A DNA stretch of 44,410 nt from a bacterium (GTDB lineage Bacteria > SZUA-79 > Acidulodesulfobacterales > Acidulodesulfobacteraceae): positions 1 through 44,410 of the forward strand of contig JAJZYP010000004.1 of NCBI GenBank assembly GCA_021798015.1, in the 5' to 3' direction. This document shows positions 36,327 to 44,385 of the stretch, one piece after another. Each line of letters opens with the position of its first letter. Position 1 is the stretch's first letter. The position numbers were made by a program, and so were the translations under genes. The notes below the pieces were generated by a model that worked only from the letters and a program-made list of their open reading frames with translations, had not been told where the DNA came from and ran no database searches.

Positions 36327-38077
36327 CAGTTTCCACGCCTCCAGAAATTTTTGTTATCCGAATCGCGAATAAAAGCGATAAGCGCTTTGAACTCCTGTTT
36401 GGTCAATTTGAATCTCGGCATAGCATTATGTTTATATCTCAGCAGTTTGGAAACTCCGTTCGGGTCTGTTATTTGCGCATTAATTTCATTATCGTTCAAG
36501 TGTTTTGCTATATATGAAAAAGATGGTCCTATTGACTCTAACGTGGGGTTATGACACCCCCAGCAATAGGTAAAGTAAACCTCTTCTCCGAGAAGCGCCG
36601 CTTCATTCATTCTTTGATAGTTTACATAATTATATTTGCCTATAACGTCCTGCGCAGGTATATCCTTAACAATTTTTAACGAATTTGTATTTATAATCGC
36701 AAGTTCGCCATTTTTACCGTAAACGCTCACATAGGCTAATCTCTCGTTTCCGGAAAACTGCGTATGTATAACAAGACCGCCCCTTTTTACAACAACTTTT
36801 TTAGTATGAAAATCATGCTTATTTATCAATATGTCGGCACCAGAACTGTTATCCACCCACAGATATTTCGTATAAGGATTTGTTTTTACAAAAAAACCAG
36901 CCCCGCCCGTATATACATTTCTTATAAATTTCCAGTCATACATCCGCCATATCGAAACATACGGCGTCTTTAAGTTTGTTAGTGCAAAATAAAATCTGCC
37001 TTTTCTAAACCAGAAAGCCGCACCTGCCGGGTGAGGAATACCTGTTGATTTATGAGACCAAACCATCTTTTTTGTTTTAAGATTAAAAACATTGAGCGTA
37101 CCGCCTTTAAAAGACCCTCCGATAGCATACTCATCCAATGGATCTACAAAGAAATCCTGAAAGGTGATTTTGGTTTTGTAATAAGATGCGTTTAACGTAT
37201 TTGTGTTCAGTATTCCTATTTGGGGCTTATGTATAAAAGAAAATACGGCTTTATCGGTTCTAAATAAACCGTAAATTACGCTAACCCTGTGCTTTAAAGG
37301 TATTATCTTTTCAGGTTTGAGATTCTTTGCATTTAAAACAACGATTGATTTTGGAAGCCAGCAGGCAGCTAAGACATATGCCCCGCCCTCGGATAACGAA
37401 ATATTCCTTAGATAACGGCAGGCTCTCACCTTATAAGCTAATCTTTTAGTATAAAAGTCATACTTGCCTATATAACCGGTTGTAGAGGGAAGATATAAAT
37501 ATCTTCCCGATGGGGAATATTTGAGACCCCCGTGTATATTGTTAAAATCGAACTTGTTTAATATCTTTTCCTTTTTCATTATCCAGACTTTACCCGTCCC
37601 GCCCTCCACCACCGCCATAAGATTTTTTACATTTACGGGCTTAACATTTTTGTTCTTTTTTCTGCCATATCTTATAAGACTGTTTTTTATATCCCCTTTA
37701 GTCCAGTAAACCCTTTTTGAAGGCGATCTTAGATAGTTTATTAGATAAGATAAATCCTTAGGAGATAACCCATTGAATGAAGGCATGGGTATCGGAAATA
37801 AACCCTTCGTTATAATGGTTTTAAGTTTTTTATAAGAGTAATGACCTATAAAGGCTGGTATAAGCGGAGGGGCAGATTTTCCGAGCCTGTTCACCCCGTG
37901 GCATACAAAACAGCCATAATCCATATATACCTTATGCCCCGGTTTTTGAGTATGCGTTAGTTTATATTTAAAGGAGTTTTGGGCATTTACCGGAATGGAA
38001 AAATACAATATTAAAGAAACCGTGAATATTATTATTGTCTTGATTACATTATCGAATGTATTATTGGGAGATTTCAT
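36326..38077 (-). CDS. Cytochrome cd1-like protein (NirS/NirN family) with an extra C-terminal heme c domain
   Basis: The 583-residue protein has a signal peptide (about 1-32), a cytochrome c domain with C56-x2-C59-H60 and Met98, a d1-type propeller (about 150-480), and a second cytochrome c domain with C505-x2-C508-H509 and Met553. His182 (IHGGLKYSPSGRYL) aligns with the proximal d1 ligand of NirS. By eye the two distal catalytic histidines of NirS are not clearly kept: SHYRP corresponds to FIHKP with His shifted one place, and FLHD to FFVD. NirS and NirN have one heme c at the N-terminus, so the c-d1-c layout is unusual. Co-transcribed with nirJ and nirF. Nitrite reduction is doubtful; a NirN-like or new redox role is possible. 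Confidence 0.85.
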   Translation of the reverse strand: MKSPNNTFDNVIKTIIIFTVSLILYFSIPVNAQNSFKYKLTHTQKPGHKVYMDYGCFVCHGVNRLGKSAPPLIPAFIGHYSYKKLKTIITKGLFPIPMPSFNGLSPKDLSYLINYLRSPSKRVYWTKGDIKNSLIRYGRKKNKNVKPVNVKNLMAVVEGGTGKVWIMKKEKILNKFDFNNIHGGLKYSPSGRYLYLPSTTGYIGKYDFYTKRLAYKVRACRYLRNISLSEGGAYVLAACWLPKSIVVLNAKNLKPEKIIPLKHRVSVIYGLFRTDKAVFSFIHKPQIGILNTNTLNASYYKTKITFQDFFVDPLDEYAIGGSFKGGTLNVFNLKTKKMVWSHKSTGIPHPAGAAFWFRKGRFYFALTNLKTPYVSIWRMYDWKFIRNVYTGGAGFFVKTNPYTKYLWVDNSSGADILINKHDFHTKKVVVKRGGLVIHTQFSGNERLAYVSVYGKNGELAIINTNSLKIVKDIPAQDVIGKYNYVNYQRMNEAALLGEEVYFTYCWGCHNPTLESIGPSFSYIAKHLNDNEINAQITDPNGVSKLLRYKHNAMPRFKLTKQEFKALIAFIRDSDNKNFWRRGN

Positions 38078-38115
38078 AAGTTTGCCTATTTAAACTTTTA
38101 ACAGTTTTGATTTAA

Positions 38116-39222
38116 TTATGGTTTTACAAAATTATAGTCTGAATAACCCAAAAAATTGCTCCTTAATACGTCAGAAAACTCATTGTTATTATTAAAAGCT
38201 CCGTATATCCTGTAACCGCAAAACCCGCATGAGCCCTCAGGCGTTATTTTAATATCCTTTGGGAACAAGCCGATTCTTTCTACCACAGTGTTTTCGCATG
38301 ACGGACATACGGTATTTATATGTTCGCCTTCGCCTAAATTACCTGTGTAAACATAATTTAAACCGTGGGTTTTTCCGATTTCATAAGCCCTTTTAATGGA
38401 GGATAGGTCCGTTTCTTTTATATCTTTCATTTTGTAATAAGGAATAAATCTTAAAACATGCCATGGAATATCTTTGCTTACCTGTGCAATATATTTTGCC
38501 AAATTTCTAAGTTCTTCCTCCGAGTCGTTATGCCCTTCTATTATAGTGGTCGTCAGTTCTATGTGAATGCCGAAGGAAAACATTTTCTCTATTGTATTTA
38601 AAACTGGCGACAGCGTTCCTCCGCACATTTTTCTATAGGAACGGTCGTTAAAAAACTTAATATCGATATTTGCGGCATCTATGTAATTTTTAAGAATATT
38701 TATCGACATATCGGTTAAATATCCGTTAGTTACAAAAACATTTTTCAGCCCCTCCCTCAATGCTTTTTCCATAGTATCCAGACTGTATTCGAAGAATACG
38801 GCGGGTTCGGTATATGTGTAGGAAATGGACTTTGCCCCTACCCTCAGAGCCCTTTCGATAATCTTATCAGGCATTGTTTCTTGAATAGAATTTATTTTAT
38901 CTAAATATAGCTTGTAGTTTTCATCTTTATAAACCTGAGATATACCGGCATTCAAACATCCGTTACATCTAAAATTACAGCCGGGGGAAGCAACCGAGTA
39001 CGAAAATGAGCCTGGAAGAAAATGAAAGAGGGGTTTTTTCTCGATACGGTCATTAGACTGCGCAACTACGATGCCATAATTTGTGTCATATAACACTCCC
39101 TTTATATTCTTTTTGGCATGACAAATTCCAAATTTATCTTCCCTTATTTTACATTCATGCGCGCATATATGACACACAACATATTCTTTTTCTGTTGTAA
39201 ATAGTTTTATTTCTTTTAACAT
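38116..39222 (-). CDS. AmrS/PflA-like radical SAM protein
   Basis: The 368-residue protein has CNFRCNGC (C-x3-C-x2-C) after ASPGC, and the order of the AmmeMemoRadiSam (AmrS) group: an N-terminal CHICAHECKI...GIC cysteine cluster, SYTYTEP, FVTNGY, ANIDIKFF, and C-terminal CPSC and CGFCGYRIYG pairs. Members of this group are related to pyruvate formate-lyase activase; their substrates are largely unknown. The usual companions (AMMECR1 and Memo domains) are not here. It sits 12 nt after a cytochrome c gene and 38 nt before the cd1-like gene, so it may modify or assemble something in this redox operon. Confidence 0.85.
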   Translation of the reverse strand: MLKEIKLFTTEKEYVVCHICAHECKIREDKFGICHAKKNIKGVLYDTNYGIVVAQSNDRIEKKPLFHFLPGSFSYSVASPGCNFRCNGCLNAGISQVYKDENYKLYLDKINSIQETMPDKIIERALRVGAKSISYTYTEPAVFFEYSLDTMEKALREGLKNVFVTNGYLTDMSINILKNYIDAANIDIKFFNDRSYRKMCGGTLSPVLNTIEKMFSFGIHIELTTTIIEGHNDSEEELRNLAKYIAQVSKDIPWHVLRFIPYYKMKDIKETDLSSIKRAYEIGKTHGLNYVYTGNLGEGEHINTVCPSCENTVVERIGLFPKDIKITPEGSCGFCGYRIYGAFNNNNEFSDVLRSNFLGYSDYNFVKP

Positions 39223-39234
39223 AATAAACCCGAA

Positions 39235-39585
39235 TTATTTTAAAGATGTTAAATATTGCGTAAGTTTATTAAGGTTTGCATCGCTTATTTTTTTATTTGC
39301 AGGCATAATCGACTCATATACCTTTCCATGAAACATAACAAAAGAATTGGGCGTAAAAAAATTTAATTTAGGATTTCTTATCTGCCTCCTAATCCATGAA
39401 TATGTTCTTATTTTGCCGATAGCGGAAAGATTTGGACCAAACGAACCGCCCTTTCCATGAATAGCATGGCACAAAATACATCCATCCTTTTTAAATAATT
39501 GTTTACCGGTCATGGCATAACTCACCTTTAAGTTTATTGCAATAATCCCTATTATAAAAACCACCAATAAAAACATCCTTTTCAT
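39235..39585 (-). CDS. Small mono-heme cytochrome c, periplasmic
   Basis: I start it at ATG 39585, which has GGGAG eight nt upstream; an ATG 24 nt earlier has no ribosome site. The 116-residue product has a signal peptide (about 1-24), heme motif C36-x2-C39-H40, the motif GPNLSAIGKIRTYSWIRRQI shared with the other cytochromes of this island, and a likely Met ligand in ESIMPAN. Its heme-distal loop is long, as in the units of the di-heme protein. It is 12 nt upstream of the AmrS-like gene. Confidence 0.88.
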   Translation of the reverse strand: MKRMFLLVVFIIGIIAINLKVSYAMTGKQLFKKDGCILCHAIHGKGGSFGPNLSAIGKIRTYSWIRRQIRNPKLNFFTPNSFVMFHGKVYESIMPANKKISDANLNKLTQYLTSLK

Positions 39586-39667
39586 GATTTTATCTCCCGT
39601 AAATAACATAAAATTCCTTTATCTATAAAAAAAATATAAATATAAACTGAAAAATGCACCTTTATCG

Positions 39668-39689
39668 GCTAAAATAACGTTATTTTAGC
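39668..39689. repeat. Perfect 22-bp palindrome at the 3' end of a cytochrome c gene
   Basis: Arms GCTAAAATAAC and its complement meet without a loop, centred at 39678/39679. The palindrome includes the last two codons and the stop of the mono-heme cytochrome c. In RNA it would fold with a tiny loop; in DNA it could be an operator for the following cytochrome gene (start at 39585, about 83 nt on). The downstream T run is short, so a terminator role is possible but weak. Confidence 0.6.
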
Positions 39690-40009
39690 GATTCCAAATA
39701 CTTAGCAACCGTTTCAAGTTGTGCGGGTTTTAAATGAAAATGAGGCATTATAGATGATGGATCATGTTCACCTGGATTGGTAATCTGCACTTCGAGCCAG
39801 TGAATACTGTGTCCTTTTTCACCTTCCTTTGAGAGATTAGGTCCCATCGAGCCGCCAACACCGTTGATTGTATGGCACGAAAGACACCCCTCGGCATTAA
39901 TAACCTTCATAGCATTTTTCTTTAAACCCTGAGCACTGGCGTTCCCATAAAAAAGAACTATCGTTAAAAATATAGATAAAATAACAGTAAGCATCCTATA
40001 ATTTTTCAT
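39680..40009 (-). CDS. Small mono-heme cytochrome c, periplasmic
   Basis: The 109-residue protein has a signal peptide ending near ASA (residue 26), heme motif C42-x2-C45-H46, the island-specific motif GPNLSKEGEKGHSIHWLEVQI and a Met88 ligand (SSIMPHF). It lacks the longer loop of the other two cytochromes. GGAGG upstream is strong. It follows the two-component regulator gene and the 46-bp element at 40092-40137, the same arrangement as the di-heme cytochrome locus at 26977. Likely electron carrier of the redox island. Confidence 0.9.
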   Translation of the reverse strand: MKNYRMLTVILSIFLTIVLFYGNASAQGLKKNAMKVINAEGCLSCHTINGVGGSMGPNLSKEGEKGHSIHWLEVQITNPGEHDPSSIMPHFHLKPAQLETVAKYLESLK

Positions 40010-40091
40010 TTCTACTACCTCCTTAAATTTAGATTATTTTTATTATGGCCTTTAATTTTAATCTAATATATACCTGGAGGATTTTAAATAG

Positions 40092-40137
40092 GATAAATAC
40101 TGATTGTTGTAAGATAAATTAAGAAATAAATCGTAGG
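40092..40137. promoter_or_regulatory. Shared 46-bp upstream element, copy 2
   Basis: This is the second copy of the block at 27842-27887 (40 of 46 identical). It lies 31 nt beyond the stop of the other LuxR-type regulator and 83 nt upstream of a cytochrome c start. Both copies keep the two GATAAAT heptamers with starts 21 bp apart. The most likely role is a binding site for one or both paralogous regulators controlling the cytochromes. Confidence 0.6.
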
Positions 40138-40168
40138 AAATAAACTTACGCGGAAGAATTATGAAGGA

Positions 40169-40825
40169 TTATTTATGTTTTAAAATTTTAAGCTTAAAAA
40201 AAATTAAATCCACTAATTCGGATTTATTTGAAAAACCCAATTTTTCCATCCCTCTTGAACGGTATGTCGCAACGGTTTTTTCGCTCAAAAAATGCCTTTC
40301 GGCAATTTCTTTATTTGTAAAACCCTGGGCAATACCGATCATAACCTCTTGTTCTCTTTTACTTAAAGTGTTCCATAGAGATTCTTCTCTGCTAAGATTA
40401 TGAATAGAGGGTTTATCTGCATTTATAAAATTTTCAAGCATCGAAGGGTGAATGTATATTTCTCCCCTTGCCACCGTCTTTATTGCATAGATTAAATCAT
40501 AATCCATGGCTTTTTTTACCAAAAAACCGGAGGCGCCTGCGTCAAGAGAACTTTGCATATATTGTTTATCTTCGTACATGGTTAAAATTAATATTTTGGA
40601 GTTAGGCGAGGCCTTTTTAATTCTTGGAATCAAATCGATTCCGCTAATTTTCGGCAAAGACAAATCAAGCAGAATAACATTGGGGGTTTTTGCTTTTATA
40701 AGTTCAACGGCAGCTAAAGCATCGTTAGCCGTTCCGACAACATTAATGCCTTCTTGATCGTCCAAAAATACTTTTAAAGTTGAGGTCAGTATGGAATGGT
40801 CATCAACTAATACTACTGTTATCAT
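40169..40825 (-). CDS. NarL/LuxR-type response regulator
   Basis: The 218-residue regulator has a canonical receiver with acidic pair D8-D9, phosphoacceptor Asp54 (ILLDLSLP) and a conserved Lys in FLVKKAMD, then a LuxR-type DNA-binding domain (LSKREQEVMIGIAQGFTNKE). ATG 40825 has GGAG seven nt upstream and is preferred to an in-frame ATG 24 nt earlier. The start lies 23 nt inside the 3' end of the histidine kinase gene, so the pair is translationally coupled. It is a paralogue of the regulator at 27904 and of the same length. Confidence 0.95.
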   Translation of the reverse strand: MITVVLVDDHSILTSTLKVFLDDQEGINVVGTANDALAAVELIKAKTPNVILLDLSLPKISGIDLIPRIKKASPNSKILILTMYEDKQYMQSSLDAGASGFLVKKAMDYDLIYAIKTVARGEIYIHPSMLENFINADKPSIHNLSREESLWNTLSKREQEVMIGIAQGFTNKEIAERHFLSEKTVATYRSRGMEKLGFSNKSELVDLIFFKLKILKHK

Positions 40826-42266
40826 TTGTATTCTCCAAATAACCGGCAAGCGGAATACTGAATTTAACTACTGTTCCTAAATCTTTTTCGGATTCGATAG
40901 TCAATTCACCGCCAAGTAATTTTGCCCTTTCTTTCATGCTATTTATTCCCAGATAATCCTTATTCCCCTCAAAACATTCAAAACCAACCCCATCATCTTC
41001 GATAATCCCCCTAATTTTCCCCTCGCATACCTTATCAAGAATTATCGTAACGGAACTTGCAAAAGCATGACGAACAACATTTAACAGCGCCTCTTGAACT
41101 ATTCTGTATATATTAATCTCTATATGCTTATCCAATCTATAATTTTCAAGATTGATATGATAAAAATCTATTTTTATGTTGGGATTATTTTCAACGGCAT
41201 CGGCAATATATAGATTAATAGCATTAACTAATCCCATTTCATCGAGTATGCTTGGTCTTAAGTTTTTAGCTATATCATGTATAAGACTTAGCCCTTCCAT
41301 TAAATCACCCCTTATTTGATGAATTTTATCTTTGATTTTACCTAACTCGTTCACATCATCAAGCATTCTAAGTTTTATTTTTACGGAAGAAAGAAATTGG
41401 CCGACACTATCATGTAAATCTCGGGATATATTTTTTCTTTCTTCCTCCTGTGCATTGATTACACCGCTTATAAAATTTTTCCTTAAGTTTTCATTTTTAA
41501 TCCTTTCCTGTTCCGCTTCCTTTAAACTTAAAGCCATTTCGTTAAAGGCTTTCGAAAGCTTCCCTATTTCATCATCCCTTGCTATATTTACATTGACATC
41601 ATAGTTGCCTCTCTTTACTTCTTCAGTGGCATCTGAAAGCTTAACCAGAGGGGTTATTAGCCACCATGTAATAGCGCTAGATAATCCTATTATTAAAAAA
41701 GCTGCAAATATAGTAATAATAGTAATATATTTAATTAATAAAAGGGGTGTTCTCTTAGCGCGGTTCAAAGACAGCCCAACTCTCACAATTCCGAGTTTAC
41801 CGTTAAGTATAGGGGCGGATGTATTCCATATCTTTCCATATACAGAGCTTGTTAATTTGACGGAAGATAAATGTTGGGGCGCATTATTATTATACTCTGA
41901 TTGTTTTTTTATATAGCCAAAAATAAAAAAGCCTTTTTGAAAAGCAGAAGCAATGATTTTTCCACTATTATTTTCGACAAAGATATATAAGATATCATTA
42001 TCATTTAAAATTTCATTTTTTAACAAACTATTGAGTCGATTAAAATTCCTATTAAGAATAAAATCCGCAGACTCTTTTGCCGTCTGTTTTCCAATAACCC
42101 TACTCATTAATTTTGTATCATGCGAGATTTCCCCTATATAGGATGAGGAAATAGATAATAACATGAAAATTCCCAAAAAAAGGATTCCAAATATAAAAAG
42201 ACCGATGAATTTAATCCTTAAAGAAACATTAATAAATTTTTTCCAAATATTTTTTAATAATGTCAT
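40803..42266 (-). CDS. NarX/DegS-type sensor histidine kinase
   Basis: The 487-residue kinase has two membrane helices (about 18-40 and 178-203) around a periplasmic sensor domain of about 135 residues, then HAMP (about 204-255), a short coiled coil, a HisKA_3 dimerisation domain with His285 (ISRDLHDSVGQ), and an ATPase domain with EDDGVGF and INSMKERA. This is the architecture of kinases paired with NarL-type regulators. The periplasmic sensor has no recognised ligand motif and no cysteine cluster. It lies 19 nt after the MFS gene and overlaps its regulator gene by 23 nt. Confidence 0.95.
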   Translation of the reverse strand: MTLLKNIWKKFINVSLRIKFIGLFIFGILFLGIFMLLSISSSYIGEISHDTKLMSRVIGKQTAKESADFILNRNFNRLNSLLKNEILNDNDILYIFVENNSGKIIASAFQKGFFIFGYIKKQSEYNNNAPQHLSSVKLTSSVYGKIWNTSAPILNGKLGIVRVGLSLNRAKRTPLLLIKYITIITIFAAFLIIGLSSAITWWLITPLVKLSDATEEVKRGNYDVNVNIARDDEIGKLSKAFNEMALSLKEAEQERIKNENLRKNFISGVINAQEEERKNISRDLHDSVGQFLSSVKIKLRMLDDVNELGKIKDKIHQIRGDLMEGLSLIHDIAKNLRPSILDEMGLVNAINLYIADAVENNPNIKIDFYHINLENYRLDKHIEINIYRIVQEALLNVVRHAFASSVTIILDKVCEGKIRGIIEDDGVGFECFEGNKDYLGINSMKERAKLLGGELTIESEKDLGTVVKFSIPLAGYLENTNDNSSIS

Positions 42267-42285
42267 ATTTAAATATTTTTGAAAC

Positions 42286-43443
42286 TCATTTTTTTACCCT
42301 CATGATTAAAATATAACAGGCTAACGAAGAGATAATAAGTATAACAGGAATTAAACCGTAATAATCTTTAAATAATAGCCCCGCTATGCTTCCGCCAAAA
42401 AAACTTCCGGAGAATTGCAATGTATTGTAAATCCCCATCGATGTCCCCGTCAAAGACTTGTCCGATGACGAGGCGACTAAAGAAGGCATTATAGGCTCCG
42501 TAATAGAAAAACCGGTAAAAAAAAGTATCCCGCCGAGAATTATAACCGACAAAGTATAACTGCCCGCATAAGAAAACATAAAAAGGCTTGAAATACCCAT
42601 TAATATAAAACTAAATTTTAGAAGATGAATTTCATACCCCATATCAGCCTTTTTTGATGCCTTCATCATGGCAAAAAGGGAAAGAATTACCATCGGAATT
42701 AAAATCTTATAATAATAACCGGTTCCCAGTTCGTGTTTGACGATTAACGGCAAACTAAAAAAGAAAATCGTCATAAAAAGTGATAATAAAAAACCCTGAA
42801 TCGAGAGATTTGCCAATGTTTTATTTTTAAATACCTTTATGATGTCTTTAAATGTAATCTCTATCTCTTTTAGCATTTCTTTGCTTTTTGGTTCTTCTAC
42901 TAAAACAAGTATAAAAAGGGCTGAAAGTATGCCCAGAACACCCGAAAAATAAAATAAAAAGGGGTAGCCAAAATAATATGACAAAAATGGTCCCATAACA
43001 ATACCGACAACAAAACTGAGTCCAATGGGAATACCCAAATATGCCAGCGCTTTTGCCCTATCGTTTTCCGAAACGGTATCGGAGACTAATGCAAAGGCAA
43101 CAGAGCTTTCAGCCGCAACTCCCTGTAAAAATCTAAGAGAAATCAATTCGTAAATATTCGAGGTAAATCCTATTATAAATGTTAAAACGCCGAATAAAAG
43201 CATACCAAAAAATAATACATTTTTCCTTCCGATTTTGTCGGAAAGATAACCGAAAGGTATCTGAAAAATTGCCCTCGATAATCCATAAATACCGAATGCG
43301 ATTCCGACTAGGATAAGATTTGTCGTAAATTTTTCGGCAAACAGGACAAAAACAGGCAAAACAAGAAATACCGCAAGCATCCTGAGCCCCACCACGGAAC
43401 TCATTGCCATAATCGTCTTTTTTTGTGTTTTATTAAAAGCCAC
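42286..43443 (-). CDS. MFS transporter (DHA1-like efflux family)
   Basis: This 385-residue protein has about 12 membrane helices. The loop 2-3 motif GYLSDKIGRKNV is the MFS signature, and the N-terminal helix pair (GLRMLAVFLVLPVFVLFA) resembles DHA1/YajR-like drug or metabolite exporters. The substrate is unknown. It lies 51 nt after uppS and 19 nt before the kinase, so it may be part of the two-component transcript, and the kinase could sense its substrate. Confidence 0.9.
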   Translation of the reverse strand: MAFNKTQKKTIMAMSSVVGLRMLAVFLVLPVFVLFAEKFTTNLILVGIAFGIYGLSRAIFQIPFGYLSDKIGRKNVLFFGMLLFGVLTFIIGFTSNIYELISLRFLQGVAAESSVAFALVSDTVSENDRAKALAYLGIPIGLSFVVGIVMGPFLSYYFGYPFLFYFSGVLGILSALFILVLVEEPKSKEMLKEIEITFKDIIKVFKNKTLANLSIQGFLLSLFMTIFFFSLPLIVKHELGTGYYYKILIPMVILSLFAMMKASKKADMGYEIHLLKFSFILMGISSLFMFSYAGSYTLSVIILGGILFFTGFSITEPIMPSLVASSSDKSLTGTSMGIYNTLQFSGSFFGGSIAGLLFKDYYGLIPVILIISSLACYILIMRVKK

Positions 43444-43494
43444 ACCGCATCTCCAAGATATTTAAAAAGATATTTAAACGGTTTAAATCATAAA

Positions 43495-44385
43495 TCACTT
43501 CCCTCCTCGAATATGGCGAGATTGATAGCTTCTTATAGCCCTTAAAAAATCTATTTCTCTAAACTCGGGCCAGTAAGCATCGCAAAAATAAAATTCACTA
43601 TAAGCGCTTTGCCATAAAAGAAATCCAGAAAGTCTAACCTCACCGCTTGTTCTAATAATTAAATCAGGGTCGGAAGAGTCTTTTGCGTAAAGATATTTTG
43701 ATATATTTTCGACAGTAATGATATTAGATAAATAATCGTAACCTCCGGGGTCTGAAGCACAATTATTATTTAAATCTAAAATATTTTTATTTAAATCTGC
43801 TTTAATTTTATCTTTGCTTATCTCTGAAATATTTTTTGCATAATTTAATTTTAAAACATCCGAAATATTATCGGAAATAAACCTTATGAGGGCATCGCAT
43901 ATCTCCTGTCTTCCCCCATAACCCAAAGCGATGTAAAGTTTAAGATTGGAATAATTTTGGGTTTTCTCCTCCAGCTTATCTATTATGGTTATCAGGTCAT
44001 TCGGGAGAAGTTCCCTTTTCCCGATAACGGAAACTCTTATTTTATTCTCATTAATAAGTTTTGAATTTATATAACACTCAAGCTGAGACTTTATGATTTT
44101 AAATAAATGATCTACCTCGGCTTTACTCCTTTTAAAATTATCGGTTGAAAAAGCCCATACTGTTACAATTTTAATGCCAAGCTCAATGCACCATAATAAA
44201 ACTTCATCAAGTTTATCCGCCCCCTTTTTGTGTCCCTTTGAAATATTATCAAGCCCGTATTTCTCCGCATACCTTCTATTTCCGTCGAGAATAATCCCGA
44301 TATGCCCGGGAATTTTTTTATGCGAAATATCCTTTTTAAGCCTTTTTTCGTAATAATAATATATTAATTTTTTTATGAAGGTCAT
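43495..44385 (-). CDS. uppS: Undecaprenyl diphosphate synthase (cis-prenyltransferase), archaeal-like sequence
   Basis: UppS makes the C55 lipid carrier for wall and O-antigen synthesis. The 296-residue protein has HIGIILDGNRRYAEKYG (catalytic Asp34), VTVWAFSTDNFKRS, ALGYGGRQEI and PDLIIRTSGEVRLSGFLLWQ with YWPEF. DGNRRYA, rather than the usual bacterial DGNGRWA, and the N-terminal YYEKRLKKDI stretch recall archaeal cis-prenyltransferases. About 45-55 extra residues (about 170-225, Asn/Lys/Asp-rich) are inserted before the PDLIIRTSG motif. The upstream region is cut by the window edge; TATAAC lies about 15 nt before the ATG. Confidence 0.92.
   Translation of the reverse strand: MTFIKKLIYYYYEKRLKKDISHKKIPGHIGIILDGNRRYAEKYGLDNISKGHKKGADKLDEVLLWCIELGIKIVTVWAFSTDNFKRSKAEVDHLFKIIKSQLECYINSKLINENKIRVSVIGKRELLPNDLITIIDKLEEKTQNYSNLKLYIALGYGGRQEICDALIRFISDNISDVLKLNYAKNISEISKDKIKADLNKNILDLNNNCASDPGGYDYLSNIITVENISKYLYAKDSSDPDLIIRTSGEVRLSGFLLWQSAYSEFYFCDAYWPEFREIDFLRAIRSYQSRHIRGGK

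Noticed and set aside
36326-38077. Calling the cd1-like protein nitrite reductase NirS
   Set aside because: It has an extra C-terminal heme c and the distal histidines do not line up by eye; no other denitrification genes are present.
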